From assembly GCA_944380185.1 (NCBI GenBank), contig CALWGV010000028.1, positions 38,796-102,795 of the forward strand: a stretch of DNA of 64,000 bases, written 5' to 3'. Positions 63,704 through 64,000 of this stretch are shown here, one piece after another. The first letter of the stretch is position 1; every line of letters starts with the position of its first letter. This DNA is from an uncultured Lachnospiraceae bacterium. Its GTDB lineage: Bacteria; Bacillota; Clostridia; Lachnospirales; Lachnospiraceae. The position numbers were made by a program, and so were the translations under genes. Below the pieces are notes generated by a model. It was not told the origin of the DNA. It worked only from the letters and a program-made list of their open reading frames with translations, and ran no database searches.

Positions 63704-63816
63704 TCCGCGATAATACTCCTTCCTTTTCACAGGCTGGAAACTTCCCTCCCCGGTCCTGCCGGCAGATTTCTATTTGGCAGCCTTATTCTGCAAACAGGAA
63801 GAGTATGGCACAAAAT

Positions 63817-63844
63817 ATTTTAAGGTAAGCGAAAGTCAGGTAAA
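63817..63844 (-). promoter_or_regulatory. possible promoter of the lamin-tail protein gene
   Basis: On the minus strand TTTACC (63839-63844) and TAAAAT (63817-63822) are separated by 16 bases, about 115 bases before the start codon. The -35 box matches the consensus only partly. Other AT-rich sites near it could serve. Confidence 0.35.
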
Positions 63845-63881
63845 TATTCGGTTAAATTTTCCCTGTGTGCGGCAAATCACG

Positions 63882-64000
63882 ACCACCGGCTTAGCCGGTG
63901 GTTTGTTTTGGCCCTATAAGGGCCTATTACCGGCACTAGAGTCTAAAGACTCATCGAAAGGTTCGCCAGCCGCAACATCATTTACTTAGAGAGCCCTTGA
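63882..64000 (+). other. cluster of short hairpins, possible IS200/IS605-type end
   Basis: Three small stems lie close together: ACCACCGGC-TTA-GCCGGTGGT followed by TTTGTTTTG (63882-63902), GGCCC-TATAA-GGGCC (63910-63924) and GAGTCT-AA-AGACTC (63939-63952). Hairpins of this kind occur at the ends of IS200/IS605 elements, and the first stem also resembles a terminator. No transposase or TnpB gene is inside the window, so the identity is open. Confidence 0.35.

Overview
The window looks like a chromosomal segment of a Clostridia bacterium, most likely Lachnospiraceae-like. The basis is a CdaA/CdaR c-di-AMP module, a long CTC-type ribosomal protein L25, a Firmicutes-style type VII (ESX) secretion locus and AGGAGG-type ribosome binding sites. 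Nearly everything is on the minus strand. The one convincing plus-strand gene is the L25 gene at 36358-36939. No tRNA, rRNA or CRISPR array was seen.

Region A (1-20879) is a surface-glycan operon read right to left from a clear promoter at 20979-21007. In transcription order it holds rfbC, an ABC-2 exporter pair (permease, then an ATPase with a Wzt-type C-terminal glycan-recognition domain), a SAM methyltransferase, a 1006-residue kinase-like/coiled-coil/GT2/GT4 protein, a GtrA-type flippase, a GT2, a GtrB-like GT2, a DUF6077-type membrane protein split by an in-frame amber codon, a YfhO-type protein, a GtrII-type protein, a Wzz-like copolymerase, a WbaP-like initiating phosphoglycosyltransferase, two GT2s, an acetyltransferase and a GT4 that runs off the left edge. 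The methyltransferase, kinase-like, coiled-coil and Wzt-C parts recall the WbdD/Wzt chain-termination scheme of ABC-dependent O antigens.

Region B (21045-36147) is a second minus-strand run, from an extended -10 promoter at 36119-36124 to a strong terminator at 21045-21099. It begins with two membrane proteins of unknown function, then cdaA, cdaR and an HPr-family protein. It continues with a nucleotidyltransferase-aminotransferase fusion, a membrane GT2, LicD, a Wzx-type flippase, two GT2s and two DUF2142 membrane proteins. The c-di-AMP and HPr genes may therefore share transcripts with a second glycan set that attaches a phospho-amino-alcohol-like decoration. The promoter leader contains two identical 110-bp GC-rich repeats.

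Region C (37084-57634) is a type VII secretion operon of about 20 kb, read right to left from a promoter at 57607-57634. It has an FHA protein, a PP2C phosphatase, a membrane Ser/Thr kinase, a small membrane protein, a 1544-residue Ig-repeat surface protein, a second FHA protein, a MinD-like protein with a degenerate P-loop, EsaB/YukD, EssC, small WXG100/YwqH-like proteins, a candidate secreted effector of 474 residues, a small membrane protein, a TPR protein and two more WXG100-like proteins. EsaA, EssA and EssB are not recognisable. The membrane kinase has the domain order of EssB but keeps its catalytic residues.

Region D (57661-64000) holds one gene for a roughly 2000-residue exported protein with three lamin-tail domains and a metallophosphoesterase, ended by a strong terminator. 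The right edge carries a cluster of short hairpins that may be the end of an IS200/IS605-type element.
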